Below are positions 22,930 to 33,536 of a stretch of 64,000 nucleotides of DNA, piece after piece. Under the pieces are notes generated by a model, which worked only from the letters and a program-made list of their open reading frames with translations, did no database searches and had not been told where the DNA came from. The stretch is from Petaurus breviceps papuanus (lineage: Eukaryota; Chordata; Mammalia; Diprotodontia; Petauridae): positions 79,248,219-79,312,218 of the forward strand of contig JAMXIF010001253.1 of NCBI GenBank assembly GCA_028583685.1, written 5' to 3'. The stretch's first letter is position 1; every line of letters starts with the position of its first letter. Position numbers and translations under genes: made by a program.

Positions 22930-25005
22930 TCAAGGATCTGAACTGGCATTCGAAACACAAGAACAAAATGGCAGTCCCTCTCAAAGATAATACATTGTAG
23001 AAAACAGTCTTACCTCTGCTACCTATTTTAAGGTACAGAAAAGGTGGGGGAATATGTAGGTAAATAAGGATGAAGAAGTAATTTACTTATCCTTAAATTA
23101 CATTTGAATCATGTATCAGTATCCTGTCAGAATTTCTTATTATATTCATTTTAATTGTCAGAAATCTCTAGAGAAAGAACATCTTTACATTTCTGAAATT
23201 GCATTATACTTTATGTAACAAAAGGTACTTGAAATATCTGATTGGTTTTTAACTCTGTCAGATAGTTCTGTAAGGAAATGAATAGGTATTTTATGTTAAT
23301 TCTTATTATCATATTGAATTAATCTCCTAGCCCAATAGAAGAGAGAGAATTACAAACTGACTACAAAAAATGCTTCCATTAAATAAGAATGCTACTAGAA
23401 ATTAAATTTTTAAAATGTACCACTGAGAGATAAATATAAGTCCTATTCTGACTAGTACTTACTTGAAGTTTTATAGATACCTTAACATTTTATCACCAAG
23501 ACAACCCCCCCAACCAAAAAAAATTATGATTATAAACTGTCAAGAATTAAAAATAGAATGGTGTCTTAAAGTTTTATTTTTAAATGGTAACCCAATCTCT
23601 AAATATTTCCTAGAACTTTTTGTGCTATAAAACTCTTCCAGAAATCTGTCCTTTTAATTTTCACACACAAATGCATGAAAAACTCCAAGTTTAAATTGAA
23701 ACATTTCAGTAGAGAAATGAGCTAAATTTGACTGTTGGTTCACAACAGTACAATCAGTACACACACTATCATATTTGGGTGTGTACATCGCATGTATGTG
23801 TGTATACATGTATATATGTAAGAAATACCCTGTGTTATGAGTGCTTTTAAAATATTAATTTGTGAAGATGCATTTATCTATTTGATCCATGCTTGAAATA
23901 GCAATTATAGTATTTTGCTTATGCTTTTTGAAGAAGTTTACAACTTAACATCGTACAGTACACTGGTCATATGTCAAAGTATATACTGAATGCAAGTAAA
24001 CTCTTTTCACAATTTCTATTTGTAGATAATAGTGTGAATTTTGTTTTTCTTGTTTTTCTTTGTCCAGGCTGTCTGAAGCTAATAATTACAAGGCCTAGGG
24101 CAAGCTATAAAAAAATGACCTTTCTATGAAACTCATAACTTAGCTGATACTCATTACATTGATAATCTCCTTGTCTTTTGTTTTTGTGTATCTCTGTGTT
24201 AATCTCTCTCACACTTTGCAAATGCAATATGGGAAACAGTTGCCAGAGCAACTGAATTTTAGGACATCTTTCTGCCACCTGCATTAGGATGGGATTCTGG
24301 GATAGATGATAATCTTGGCCTCTTTTCTCCTCATTGCAGTTCCCTGCATCTGAGTAAGGAGCTTTTAAAGGCAGTTGGTTTGGGGTTTTATTTACTGTCT
24401 GTCATATGAAGTAGAAATACATTGTTTTTCTCTTTGTTCTCTGATTTCCTCCATTTGCCTCTGCCCAAGAGGTGAATAATGATTTGACTTCTAACTGAGG
24501 TGTATGAATATTAAATAAAGCTTATGATGTCATTCAGAGAGAGTTTCTGTGTTCAGTCACCAGTATCCTTTAACCATTTAAGCCCTGGCTAGTTGCATTC
24601 TGATGAGATTCTTAGTATAGATTTATGTGGAGAAATTATACTCAGGGAAATTAAATATCTTGTAAACATCTAATAACTTCAGTAACTGAGGGAGTTTTCT
24701 ATCTCACCTTTATATTGATATAATATTCCAGATGTATGTTATTTAGTGTATATTTAACTAATGGAAGAAATTTTCAATATATTTCTGTCCTGCAAAGGGG
24801 AGCTTTAGATTTCTCCCTGTTATTTGATTGTTGGGCATTTATTGTGTGTTAGTCTTTTCCAAATTTATTAATGTTATAATGGAAGGGAAACTTTTTGTTA
24901 AAGTTATGTAATTTTTCTGCTTTTTCTGCATATGACAGAGAAAACTACATTTCTACTTTGCTGTTAGAATTTACACATAATTAGCATTATATGAGAGAGC
25001 TAAGT
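22930..25005. other. Repeat-poor non-coding stretch
   Basis: About 2 kb without a recognisable transposon, the longest repeat-poor run in the central part of the window. No exon is recognised. It holds an X-box-like palindrome at 24239-24252. Such gaps can mark constrained non-coding DNA, but that cannot be judged from one sequence. Confidence 0.4.
24239..24252 (+). promoter_or_regulatory. X-box-like RFX motif
   Basis: GTTGCCAGAGCAAC fits the RFX X-box pattern GTNRCC N0-3 RGYAAC with a 2-base spacer. It is extended by flanking bases into CAGTTGC-N4-GCAACTG. RFX factors bind such sites at ciliary and other genes. There is no neighbouring gene to support a role, so this is a motif call only. 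Confidence 0.3.
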
Positions 25006-25012
25006 GGCACAA

Positions 25013-25266
25013 GGATAGTTAGGTAGCACAGCGGATAGAGTGATGGGCCTGAAGTCAGGAAGATTCATCTTCCTGAGTTCAATTCTGGCCTCAGACACTA
25101 GTTGTGTAACCCTAGGAAACTCACTTAGCCCTGTTTGCCTCAGTTTCCTCATCTGTAAAATGAACTGGAGAAGGAAATGGCAAACTGCTCCAGTATCTTG
25201 GCCAAGAAAGCCTCAAATGGGGGTCATGAAGAGTCAGGCACAACTGAAAATGACTGAACTACAGCA
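25013..25266 (+). mobile_element. MAR1 CORE-SINE, full length
   Basis: It opens with GTTAGGTAGCACAGCGGATA, then the B box GAGTTCAATTC, the CORE (GTTGTGTAACCCTAGG) and the MAR1 tail (CAAACTGCTCCAGTATCTTG, GAAGAGTCAGGCACAACTGA). All segments are present in order. The end runs into pyrimidine-rich DNA rather than poly-A, as expected for an RTE-type tail. Confidence 0.85.
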
Positions 25267-25350
25267 AGTTATCCCACCCTTCCTTTTTCTCTCCCTCCCT
25301 TCTTCACTCCCTCCTTCCCTCCTCCCTTCCATTCTTCCCTCTATGATACG
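25267..25350. repeat. Pyrimidine-rich tract
   Basis: CT-rich imperfect repeats with TTCC and TCCC units directly after the MAR1 element. Confidence 0.7.
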
Positions 25351-25705
25351 TTGCAAGAGACCTTGGGGACTTTGAGCCTGAGGTATTGCAATCTGAGTGC
25401 TCCTATACTTGCTGTTTCCAGTGCCTTACAATGTCTATGGGAATTCTGTGCTTTTGTTGCCTCTGGCCACAGAGCCTTGTAGGCTACAAGTTACTCAGTC
25501 CATCTGTGGATGTTCTGGGAGATTTTCAGCTTATTTTCCTGCAGTGATGCCGGAATTTCTGACAAGCCTTTTTTCTTTTTATTTTCTTTTTTTAATACCA
25601 GTGGACTTTTAGCTGAATTTGTATGCAGTTCTAGGGTGTATGAAATAATTTACTATAGTTGCTTGTACTATTTCTTGATCATTAATTGGTATTATTAAAT
25701 CCTTT

Positions 25706-25865
25706 TGCTTTTCTTCCTTCCTTCCTTCCTTCCTTCCTTCCTTCCTTCCTTCCTTCCTTCCTTCCTTCCTTCCTTCCTTCCTTCCTTCCTTCCTTCCTTC
25801 CTTCCTTCCTTTTCTTTCCTTTCTTTCTCTTTCCTTCCTTCCTTTCTCTCTTTCTTTCTCTCTTC

Positions 25866-25912
<47 letters not shown>

Positions 25913-25922
25913 NNNNNNNNNN

Positions 25923-25982
<60 letters not shown>
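25706..25982. repeat. Long (TTCC)n/(TTTC)n microsatellite with assembly gap
   Basis: TTCC units change to TTTC units at about 25810-25870. Ten N lie at 25913-25922, so the true length is unknown. Frames read through it on both strands (FLPS and KKER repeats) are artefacts. Confidence 0.95.
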
Positions 25983-26157
25983 GTTGGTATGTAGGAGTGA
26001 GGCTTTCTTCCTCCCAATATCTTAACCAGAAATCGAAGTTAGCATTTGTAATCCAGGGTGGAAATTTGTAATCATTGAATTAGTTTTTTCTGACCCTTCA
26101 AAAAAGTGTTATATTTTTAGTGATGGGAACAAACTTCAATTACATTTGATGATTCTT

Positions 26158-26304
26158 TTTTTTTTTTTAAAGCATTGGGGTTAAGTAACTTGCTCAAGGT
26201 TACACGGCCAGTTATTTCTGGGTGTGGTGCTAAGTATCTGAGCCCGGATTCGATCCCCAGGTTATCTCAACACTGCGGCCGGTGCTCTTACTCGCTGAGC
26301 CGCC
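26158..26304 (-). mobile_element. tRNA-derived marsupial SINE, minus strand
   Basis: Read on the minus strand, it has GGCTCAGCGAGTAAGAGC at its head and AACCCCAATGC plus an A tail at its end. The target duplication TTGATGATTCTT lies at 26146-26157 and about 26305-26316. It matches the copy at 5188-5338 with roughly a dozen differences, including the same AAATAACTGGCCGTGTAACC middle, so the two form one subfamily. Confidence 0.88.
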
Positions 26305-26504
26305 TTGATGATTCTTTCTATCCCCTTACTCACTTCTGTGTGGGGGAGGGGGATGTTTAATTAGATAAGCATTATAGATTATGTAGTTAAAAAAAAACAA
26401 TCCTATAGTCATATGGTTTCTGGCCTGGCCTAGTGAGAATAGAGTCTTAAGAGTGGACAGATGAGCTTGATCTAGACAGCTCATTGATGTATAAACAATA
26501 GGTG

Positions 26505-26897
26505 CCTGCCCTCCTAGCACAGAGTAAATGTAAATAGTAAATATTCTCTTTTGGCCAACAACCCTGAGGGTCTTCCCCCCCCCCCCAGTTTGATTTTTTT
26601 TTTTTTGAAAGGGCCGTCCTTTGATTCACTTCTTAAAGAGGCCTATTCACTGAATGGGTATTGCCTCTCTCAAAAGTGAGAAGCTGAAAAGGACAGGGTG
26701 TCACTTTGGATCCTAGGCCATCCTGATAGTAATAATGAATATCAGGCCACTGGCCCCAGAAGTCTCTGGGGGAGACAGTGAGGCTGGTGACTTAGCACAG
26801 CCCTCCCTCATTCAGATCAAAGTCAACTGCAAGTCGTTATCATCACCTACCTGATGTCATCGTCCTCTTCGCAAATGAAGTACAAACACAACCTGCT
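26505..26897 (+). repeat. Unnamed interspersed repeat, copy 1
   Basis: It aligns along its length with 55574-55942. Shared blocks include GGCCTATTCACTGAATGGG, ATCAAAGTCAACTG and the end block CAAACACAACC. I cannot assign it to a named family. The tail CTCTTCGCAAATGAAG plus ACAAACACAAC is reminiscent of RTE-type ends. No long frame is shared between the copies. Confidence 0.6.
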
Positions 26898-27018
26898 AGA
26901 AACAATCTCTTAATGAGTGAGTAAAGATTGATTCTGGTGAAAAAAAGAAAGAAACCTTATGATTGAATGAATAAATATAGAAAAAAAACATCTTTAGTCA
27001 GGACAAAAGCCTTTTTTT

Positions 27019-27155
27019 TTTTTGGAGGACAGTTGGGCGCTAGTCCAAGGTCACATGGCTAGTTTTTGTGTTAAGTGTCTGAGGTCAGATTTGAACTCAG
27101 GTCCTCCCGACTCCAGGGCTGGCACTCCATTCAGTTGTGCCACCTAGCCGCCCCT
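27019..27155 (-). mobile_element. tRNA-derived marsupial SINE, minus strand
   Basis: The minus-strand head is GGGGCGGCTAGGTGGCACAA, the B box GAGTTCAAATC, and the middle CTAGCCATGTGACC. The target duplication AAAAGCCTTTTTT is at 27005-27017 and 27156-27168. Confidence 0.88.
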
Positions 27156-27221
27156 AAAAGCCTTTTTTAATGTCAGTAAAATCACACTAGAGAGAAACAC
27201 TATATATTCAAGAAATTTAGG

Positions 27222-27283
27222 GAAAAAAACTGGCAACAACCCTACCAGATGTCATGGTCCTCTTTGAAAAGGAAGGACAAATA
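27222..27283 (+). repeat. Tail fragment of the unnamed repeat
   Basis: CCAGATGTCATGGTCCTCTT and GGAAGGACAAATACAACAA match the last ~50 bp of the repeats at 26505-26897 and 55574-55942. Confidence 0.5.
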
Positions 27284-27384
27284 CAACAATTTTAGCTGAT
27301 GACTTTCTCGCGTTTCTTAACAGGTAGAGAGTTTCCATTCCAGTGATTTACCTGATGTTAAGGAGGGCATCTATTTGACTCAAT

Positions 27385-27720
27385 GTTTGCCCCATTTCAT
27401 TATATTTACAATGTTGCTTTCTGTGTATATTCTCAGTTGTTTAATAAGGTTTTGTGCTCTGGCTGAAGATCTTCCCACAAAAATTAAATTCAGAAGGGCT
27501 CTCTCCAGTGTAAGAGTGCTCATGTTTAGTAAGATGCCCTTTGTTGCTAAAGGCTTTCTCTAATTTGTAAGGCTTCTTTGCAGTATAAATTATTTGTTGT
27601 TTAGCAAGATGTCCCTAGTGACCAAAGTCTTTCCCTCTTTCATTGCATTTGTAGAATTCCTGTATTGTAGGTACTCAGTAATGCTAAATAATGTATGAGT
27701 GGAAACAGAAGGCTTTACTG
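27385..27720 (-). pseudogene. Decayed C2H2 zinc-finger pseudogene fragment
   Basis: One minus-strand frame reads, in order, EFYKCNERGKDFGH, a stop, GHLAKQQIIYTAKKPYK, LEKAFSNKGHLTKHEH, SYTGESPSEFNFCGKIFSQS and then a stop. These are linked C2H2 finger relics. The repeating F-S-x-x-x-x-L-x-x-H pattern and the YTGES/YTAKK linkers (normally HTGEKP) are diagnostic of Krueppel-type zinc-finger exons. Several zinc-binding Cys and His are lost, one finger has lost its CxxC half, and stops interrupt the frame, so it cannot be functional. A further remnant, HCKYNEMGQTL, lies near 27385-27420. No KRAB box or promoter was identified. A remnant of a host ZNF gene, or of a retrocopy, is likely; no parent can be named. 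Confidence 0.75.
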
Positions 27721-27729
27721 AATTAACTA

Positions 27730-28465
27730 TATAAAATTTCTTCCATGAAATGTTATTATGCTTAATTATCTGGATTCTGTTAGCAATGATTCCATTGGCT
27801 AAGTATTCTCCAGCCATACTCAGGGGTAAACTCCCTAAGAATGTGTATAACTCCCAAAACATGGCCAATATTTTTTTAAGTCTCCGGTTACATTACTTCT
27901 GATTAAAACCTTTTCCCTAACTATATCAGAAGCAGGGTACTGTCACAAATAGAAACCTGACCTGGGATCAAGTAGATGACCACAGTAATAAATAAGATAA
28001 TAGTACAGAGTATCCCAAAAGGTTTAGTGTAATTTTAAGGAATTAAAGCTTAAAATTTGAAGCTATTAAAGTTTAAAATTGTACTGAGACTTTTAGGACA
28101 TCTTATACATGTACTGTGCTTTATGAGCTTTAAAACATACAAATATCAGTTGGTGTGGGTGTTGTACACATGCATTTGTAATTTTATTGAAATGAGGAAC
28201 TTTGAGTGTTGAAATCCTCCCCCACACACACACTGTATAGCTTATACTATACCTTACTACTGTCATCACTCTTACTACTGTTACCATTATGACATTTTTT
28301 TCCAACTATACTACAGAAAAGAAACAATTAGAAAATTTCTTACACCTCAAAACACTAGTTTTTTTTTTTTTAAATATGCAGTTTTTTTTTTTTAAAGATC
28401 TGGTCCTTGTCAAATTATTTCTCATTGCCTGTGTATGTGGCATGATTGTGAATTATTTTTACTCC
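27730..28465. other. Unassigned AT-rich stretch
   Basis: The part nearest 27720 could be the upstream portion of the zinc-finger exon: a 92-codon minus-strand frame at 27590-27868 overlaps it in another frame. Nothing else is recognised. Confidence 0.4.
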
Positions 28466-28468
28466 TCT

Positions 28469-28493
28469 GAAAATAATATTTTTCCCCAATTAT
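28469..28493 (-). repeat. Terminal tail of the L1 host copy
   Basis: The minus strand reads ATAATTGGGGAAAAATATT, the extreme 3' end of marsupial L1. The rest of the same copy resumes at 31355, after the first HAL1 insertion. Confidence 0.65.
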
Positions 28494-29380
28494 GTTTTTT
28501 AAATTAAATTTTATGTTTATTTTTAGTGTACAACATTCATTTCCACAAGATTTTTACAAAGAAAATTAAATTTACAAATTTTCTCCTCATCTTTCCCCAA
28601 CCTACTACTCCAAAACAGCGATCCCACTGTACACCCTCTCCCCCATCCCCACTCTGACTTTCCAGTAGGGCAAGATGGATCTCTATACCCCAGTGCCTGT
28701 ATATCTTATTTCCCAGTTATAGGTAAAAATTATATATATATTTAAACATTTGATTTTAAAACTTTGAATTCCAAATTCATTCCTTTCCTCCCTGATCACC
28801 CACCCTTACTGGGAAGATAAGCAATTCAATATCGGTTGTACATGTGTAGCTAAGCAAAACATTTCCATAATGGATGTATTGTAAAAGACTGGCTATATTT
28901 CCCTCCATCCTATCCTCACTTGCTCTATTCTCTACTTTGTCCCTGACCCTTTTCAAAAGTGTGTGTTTCTAACTTCCCTCCCCCTCAACCTGCCCTCCCC
29001 TCCATCTTTCCCCCTGTCATTCCCTTCCCCCATTCTGCTGTAGGGTGAGATACCCTATTTAGTGTGTATGTCCTTCCCTCCCTAAGCCAAATTCAATGAG
29101 AGTAAGGTTGACCCATTCCCTTTTGCCTTCCTGTTCTTCCCCTCTATTGTAACAGTTTTTCCCTTGCCTCTTCTATATGAGCTAATTTATCCCAATCTGT
29201 CTCTCCCCATCACTTCTCATTATATTCCTCTCTCCCCTCTTAATTTCACCTTTTAACTATCATCCCTTCCTATTCAATTGGTCCTGTACCCTCTGTCTAT
29301 GTATACCTGTACAAATATATACACACCCACATGTATTCATATGCTCATATACCCTCCTATATAGACATATATATGTATGT

Positions 29381-29411
<31 letters not shown>

Positions 29412-30318
29412 CACACATTTATATTCCCTTCAACTATCCTCATACTGAGAACAGTTTCATAAGTTACAATTATTGTTTTTGCATGTAGGAATGTAAAAAA
29501 GTTCAATTTAATTAAGTTCCTTATGATTTCTTTTCCCTGTTTACCTTCTTACGCTTCTCTTGCTTCTTTTATCTGAATGTCAAATTTTCTATTCAACTCT
29601 GGTTTTTTCATCAGGAATGCTTGAAGGTCCTCCATTTCATTGAATTATCATATTTTCCTTTGAAACATGATACTCTGTTTTGCTGGGTAGGTGATTTTTG
29701 GTTTTAATCTCAGCTCCTTTGACCTCCAGAATATAATATTCCAAGCCCTTCAATCCCTGTAGAAGCTGCCAGATTCTGTGTTATCCTGATTATGTTACCA
29801 CAATATTCAAATTGTTTATTCCTGGATGCTTATAATATTTTCTCCTTGATCTGGTAACTCCGGAACCTGGCTATAATATTCCTAGGAGTTTTCTTTTTGG
29901 GATCTTTTTCAGGAGGTGATTGGTGGATTCTTTCAACATCTCTTTTGCCCTATGGTTCTAGAATATGAGGGCCATTTTCCTTGAGAATTTCTTGAAAGAT
30001 GATGTCTAGGCTCTTTTTTTGATCATGGATTTCAGGTAGTCCAGTAATATTTAAATGATCTCTCCTGGATCTATTTTCCAGTTCAGTGATTTTTCCAATG
30101 AAATATTTCACATTGGCTTCCATTTTTTCATTTGTTTGGATCTAATAGAATTTTGATTTCTCATGAAGTCACTAGCTTCCATTTGCTCCAATCTAATTCT
30201 GAAGGAATGATTCTCTTCAGTGAGCTTTTGAGATTCTTTTTCCATCTGGCAGATTCAGCTTTTTAAGGCATTCTTCTCCTCATTGGCTTTTTGGGCCTCT
30301 TTTGCCTTTTGAGTTAGT

Positions 30319-30624
30319 CTATTTTTTTAAGGTGTTATTTTCTTCAGTCAGGTTGTTGGCTCTCTTTTCATGATTTTCTTTCATTCTCATTTCTCTTCCC
30401 AATTTTTTCTCCACTTCTCTTATTTGTTTTTCAAAATCCTCCTTAAGGTCTCTATGGCCTGTAACCAGTTTGTATTTTTCTTGGAAGCTTTTGGTGCAGG
30501 AGTTCTGATTTAATTGTCTTCCTGCCACTCTATGCTTTGATCCTTTTTGTCCCCCAAAAAAGGAATCCAAAGTTGGATTGCTGTACTTGCTTTGCTTCCT
30601 TTGCTTTTTCACGTTGCCACTCAA
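30319..30624 (-). pseudogene. HAL1 ORF1 N-terminal part, 102 codons, prematurely ended
   Basis: The frame starts MSGNVKKQRKQSK and continues through DSFFGGQKGSKH. It then enters a charged Glu/Lys-rich segment with heptad character (EKQIREVEKKLGREM, ANNLTEENNTLKK), as in the coiled coil of L1 ORF1p, the trimeric RNA-binding chaperone. A stop follows ENNTLKK. Decayed coding sequence continues toward 29500, where the RNA-binding and C-terminal domains should lie. The full protein is therefore not made. The start Met corresponds in position to that of the second HAL1, although that copy is altered there. Confidence 0.7.
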
Positions 30625-31314
30625 TTACTTGACTTTTGACCTTTTTGCCACAGTAGAACTCTGCTTCCAGAGAGGACAGCTTTGTCCCAAATCACTGGGG
30701 TTTTCAGAGCTGCTGGAGCTATTAGTTGGCTGCCTTCTCTAAAGCCTCCACACACTCTGGCTCACTGGTCACACACTCCAGGACCTCTACCTTAGACAGG
30801 AATCCGGATCCAATCAGGTTAAAGGAAAAGCAATAACCCTTCAGAATGGTTGCTTGGTCCCCCTACAATCTGTAGGCCAGGATCCCTGAAGCAGCCATGC
30901 AGCTGCAGCCGTCGCGCCTCTGCTTCTCCCTCTGGGGGCAGCGGTTGGACCACACTACCTGAACTCCCTGTTCCCAAAGTGTACACTGACCTCTCACTTT
31001 GCCTTTGGCATTTATCAGTTGATAATTCTGGACACTGCCGCAGCTGCTGGTGATCCACTCTCCCCGGATGTCCCTCTAACTGGGGCTGGTCAGGCCTCTC
31101 TGAGGCTAAAACCGCCGGCTCACATGGGGCTGGGCTCTGCTCCCAGTCGGCTGCCATGGACCCTTCCTGCTAGCCTGCTGGGCTGTCTTCAGTGGGATAT
31201 TTGTTTCTTTTTGTCACTTTGTGGTTTTTCTAGCTCTAAAGTTTGTTTAGAGTCATTTTTTATAGGTATTTGAGGTTGTTATGGGGGGAGCACAGGGAGT
31301 TTTCCTGCTTTTAT

Positions 31315-31330
31315 GCTGCCATCTTGGCTC
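31315..31330 (-). promoter_or_regulatory. YY1-like site at HAL1 5' end
   Basis: The minus strand reads GAGCCAAGATGGCAGC at the very start of HAL1 element 1. The AAGATGGC core matches the YY1 site found at the same position in L1 5' UTRs, where it directs correct transcription start. Its presence suggests that the 5' end is intact and that HAL1 kept the parental L1 promoter feature. Activity is inferred, not shown. Confidence 0.5.
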
Positions 31331-31354
31331 TGCTCCCCCCCCTCCCCCAATTAT

Positions 31355-32300
31355 ATGTTAAAACAATTCTTAACGGGTTTTTTTTTTTAAGTTTTGGCTT
31401 CCAAATTCTGTCCTTCCCTCCTTTTTTTTTTTTTTCCTCACTCTGCCTACCTTGATTCCTTAATCAGCTTACTTCCACTCCTTAATCCCATTCAGGTTCC
31501 AAAGACATTATCTTTTCCTTTTAGGGGTTCAGATCTCATCAGAAAGTTCAGGAGCCTTTAGAGGTCCAGGTCCCATGTCTATCACCACCTCCCTTAGATG
31601 GCAAGCAATTTAATATAGGTTATACACATGCAATCATGTAAAACATTTCCATGTTAGTCTTGTTGTGCAAGAAGGCTCAAACAAAACAAACAAAAAATAA
31701 ATACTGCTTCAGTCTGTATTCAGACAATATCAGTTCTTTTTCTTTTTTGTGATGAGTCCTTCAAGATTGTCTTGGATCACTGTATTGCTAAGAATAGTTA
31801 GGTCATTCACAGTTCTTCATTATACGATATCTACTCATTTCAGTTTGCATCAGTTCACATAAGTATTTCCAGGTTTTTATGAAATCCTGCTTGTCATTTT
31901 TTAAAACACTATAATATTCCATCACAATCATACAACACACTTTGTTTCACCATTCCCCAGTTCATGGACATCCCCTTGATTTCTAGTTCTTAGCCACCAC
32001 AAAAAGAGACACTGTAAATATTTTTGTACAAATAGGTCCTTTTCCTTTTTTAAAAAAGTCTCTTTGGGATGTAGACCTAGCAGTGGTATTGGTGGATCAA
32101 AGGGTTTGCACAGTTTTATAGCCCTTTGGGCATACTTCCAAATTGATTTCCATAATGGCTAGATCATTTCACAACTTCACCAACAGTGTATTAGTGTCTC
32201 CGTTTTCCCATATCCCCTCCAACATTTATCATTTTCCTATTTTGTCATATTTGCCAATCTGATAGGTGTGAAGTGCTACCTCATAGTTATTTTAATTCTT
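31355..32300 (-). repeat. L1 3' end (main part), host of the HAL1 insertion
   Basis: Minus-strand L1 end of ORF2 and 3' UTR. Diagnostic blocks on the plus strand are CCAATCTGATAGGTGTGAAG, CACCAACAGTGTATTAGTG, GATGTAGACCTAGCAGTGG and CACTATAATATTCCATCACA. It is cut on one side by HAL1 element 1, which separates off its last ~25 bp at 28469-28493. It ends on the other side at the insertion point of HAL1 element 2. Confidence 0.8.
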
Positions 32301-33347
32301 GCTTGTGATTTCTTTTTTTTTCTTTTAAAATTTATTTTTATTTTTTAAATTTATTTTTAGTTCTCAACATTCATTTCTACAAGATTTTGAGTTATAGATT
32401 TCCTCCCTGTCTTCCTCTTACCCCCACCCTGAGATAGCGAGCCTACTGAATACCTCTTCTCTCAATCTGTTCTCTTATATCTTCCCCCATTCCCCTTCTA
32501 ACTTTTAATAGGGCAGGATGGATTGCTCTACTCCAGTGCCTGTATATCTTATTTCCCATTTGCATGTAAAAACCATTTTTTTAACATTTATTTTTAAAAC
32601 TTTGATTTCCAGATTCTTTCCCTGCTTCCCTCCTCACCCACTCCCACCAGGAAGATAAACAATTCAGTATAGATTGTACATGTGTAGTTACGTGAAATGT
32701 TTCCATAGTAGTTATATTGTGAAAGAGTAACTATATCTCCCTCCATCAATCCCACCCCCCCACTTAATTGTTTTCTTCTTTGACCCTGTCCCTTTTCTAA
32801 AGTGTGTGCTTCTAACTACCCTCTCCCCCAGTCTGCCCTCCCTTTTATCACCCCCCTCTTATCCTCTTCCCCCCTATTTTCCTGTAGGGTAAGATACCCA
32901 AATGAGTATGTATGAGTGTTATTCTCTCCTTAAGTCAGATTCAATGAGAGTAAGGTTGACCCATTCCCTTTTACTTTCCTGCTCTTCCCCTCCATTATAA
33001 CAGTTTTCTCTTGCATCTTTTATATGAGAGAATTTACCCTATTCTATCTCTCCCTTTCTCCTTCTCACCTCTTAATTTTTTTAGATATCATCCCTTCATA
33101 TTCAACTGATCCTCTGCCCTCTGTCTGTGTATACATGTGCACACATATACACACACTCACATATGTATTTATAGACATATGCACCCTCCTCTCTCTCTCT
33201 ATATATATATGTATACATATATATTTCCTTCAACTATCCTCATACTGAGAAAAGTCTCATGAGTTACAATTACTGTTTTTCCATGTAGGAATGTAAATAG
33301 TTCATCTCTAATAAGTTCTTTATGATTCCTTTTTCCTGTTTGCTTTC

Positions 33348-33536
33348 TCATGATTCTCTTGCTTCTTGTATTTGAAAGTCAAATTTTCTGTTCAGCTCTA
33401 GTCTTTTCATCAAGAATGCTTGAAAGTCCTCTATCTCATTGAATGTCCATATTTTCCCCTGAAGTAGTATACTCAATTTTGCTGGGTAGGTCATTCTTGG
33501 CTTTAATCTTAGGTTCTTTGACCACCGGAATATCAC
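33348..33536 (-). pseudogene. HAL1 ORF1 C-terminal domain relic
   Basis: A 62-codon frame contains KPRMTYPAKLSILLQGKIW followed by a segment ending in FDFQIQEARES. This corresponds to the conserved 'PRISYPAKLSF..G' motif of the L1 ORF1p C-terminal domain, which binds nucleic acid. It identifies the element as L1-related. The flanking frame is broken. Confidence 0.7.

Larger units (their letters stand above)
28494..31344 (-). mobile_element. HAL1 (half-L1) element 1, about 2.85 kb, near full length
   Basis: HAL1 elements are L1-derived non-autonomous LINEs that keep a 5' UTR, ORF1 and 3' UTR but lack ORF2. On the minus strand this copy starts at about 31344 with a G-rich run and CAGAGCCAAGATGGCAGC. 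It then has a GC-rich 5' UTR, ORF1 (from 30624), a purine-rich 3' UTR with (TG)n and (TA)n simple repeats (29370-29415), and an A-rich end near 28495. The target duplication CCCCAATTAT is at 28484-28493 and 31345-31354. No endonuclease or reverse-transcriptase sequence is visible between ORF1 and the 3' end, which is the basis for calling it HAL1 rather than a deleted L1. It must have used L1 machinery in trans. Confidence 0.8.

Noticed and set aside
25682-26025. Low-complexity KKER and FLPS frames across the pyrimidine tract
   Set aside because: Pure microsatellite translation with an assembly gap inside.
30819-31157. 112-codon GC-rich minus-strand frame (MAADWEQSPAPCEP...) as a gene start
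   Set aside because: It lies in the 5' UTR of the HAL1 element upstream of ORF1. No similar open frame is evident in the second HAL1, so it is probably incidental.
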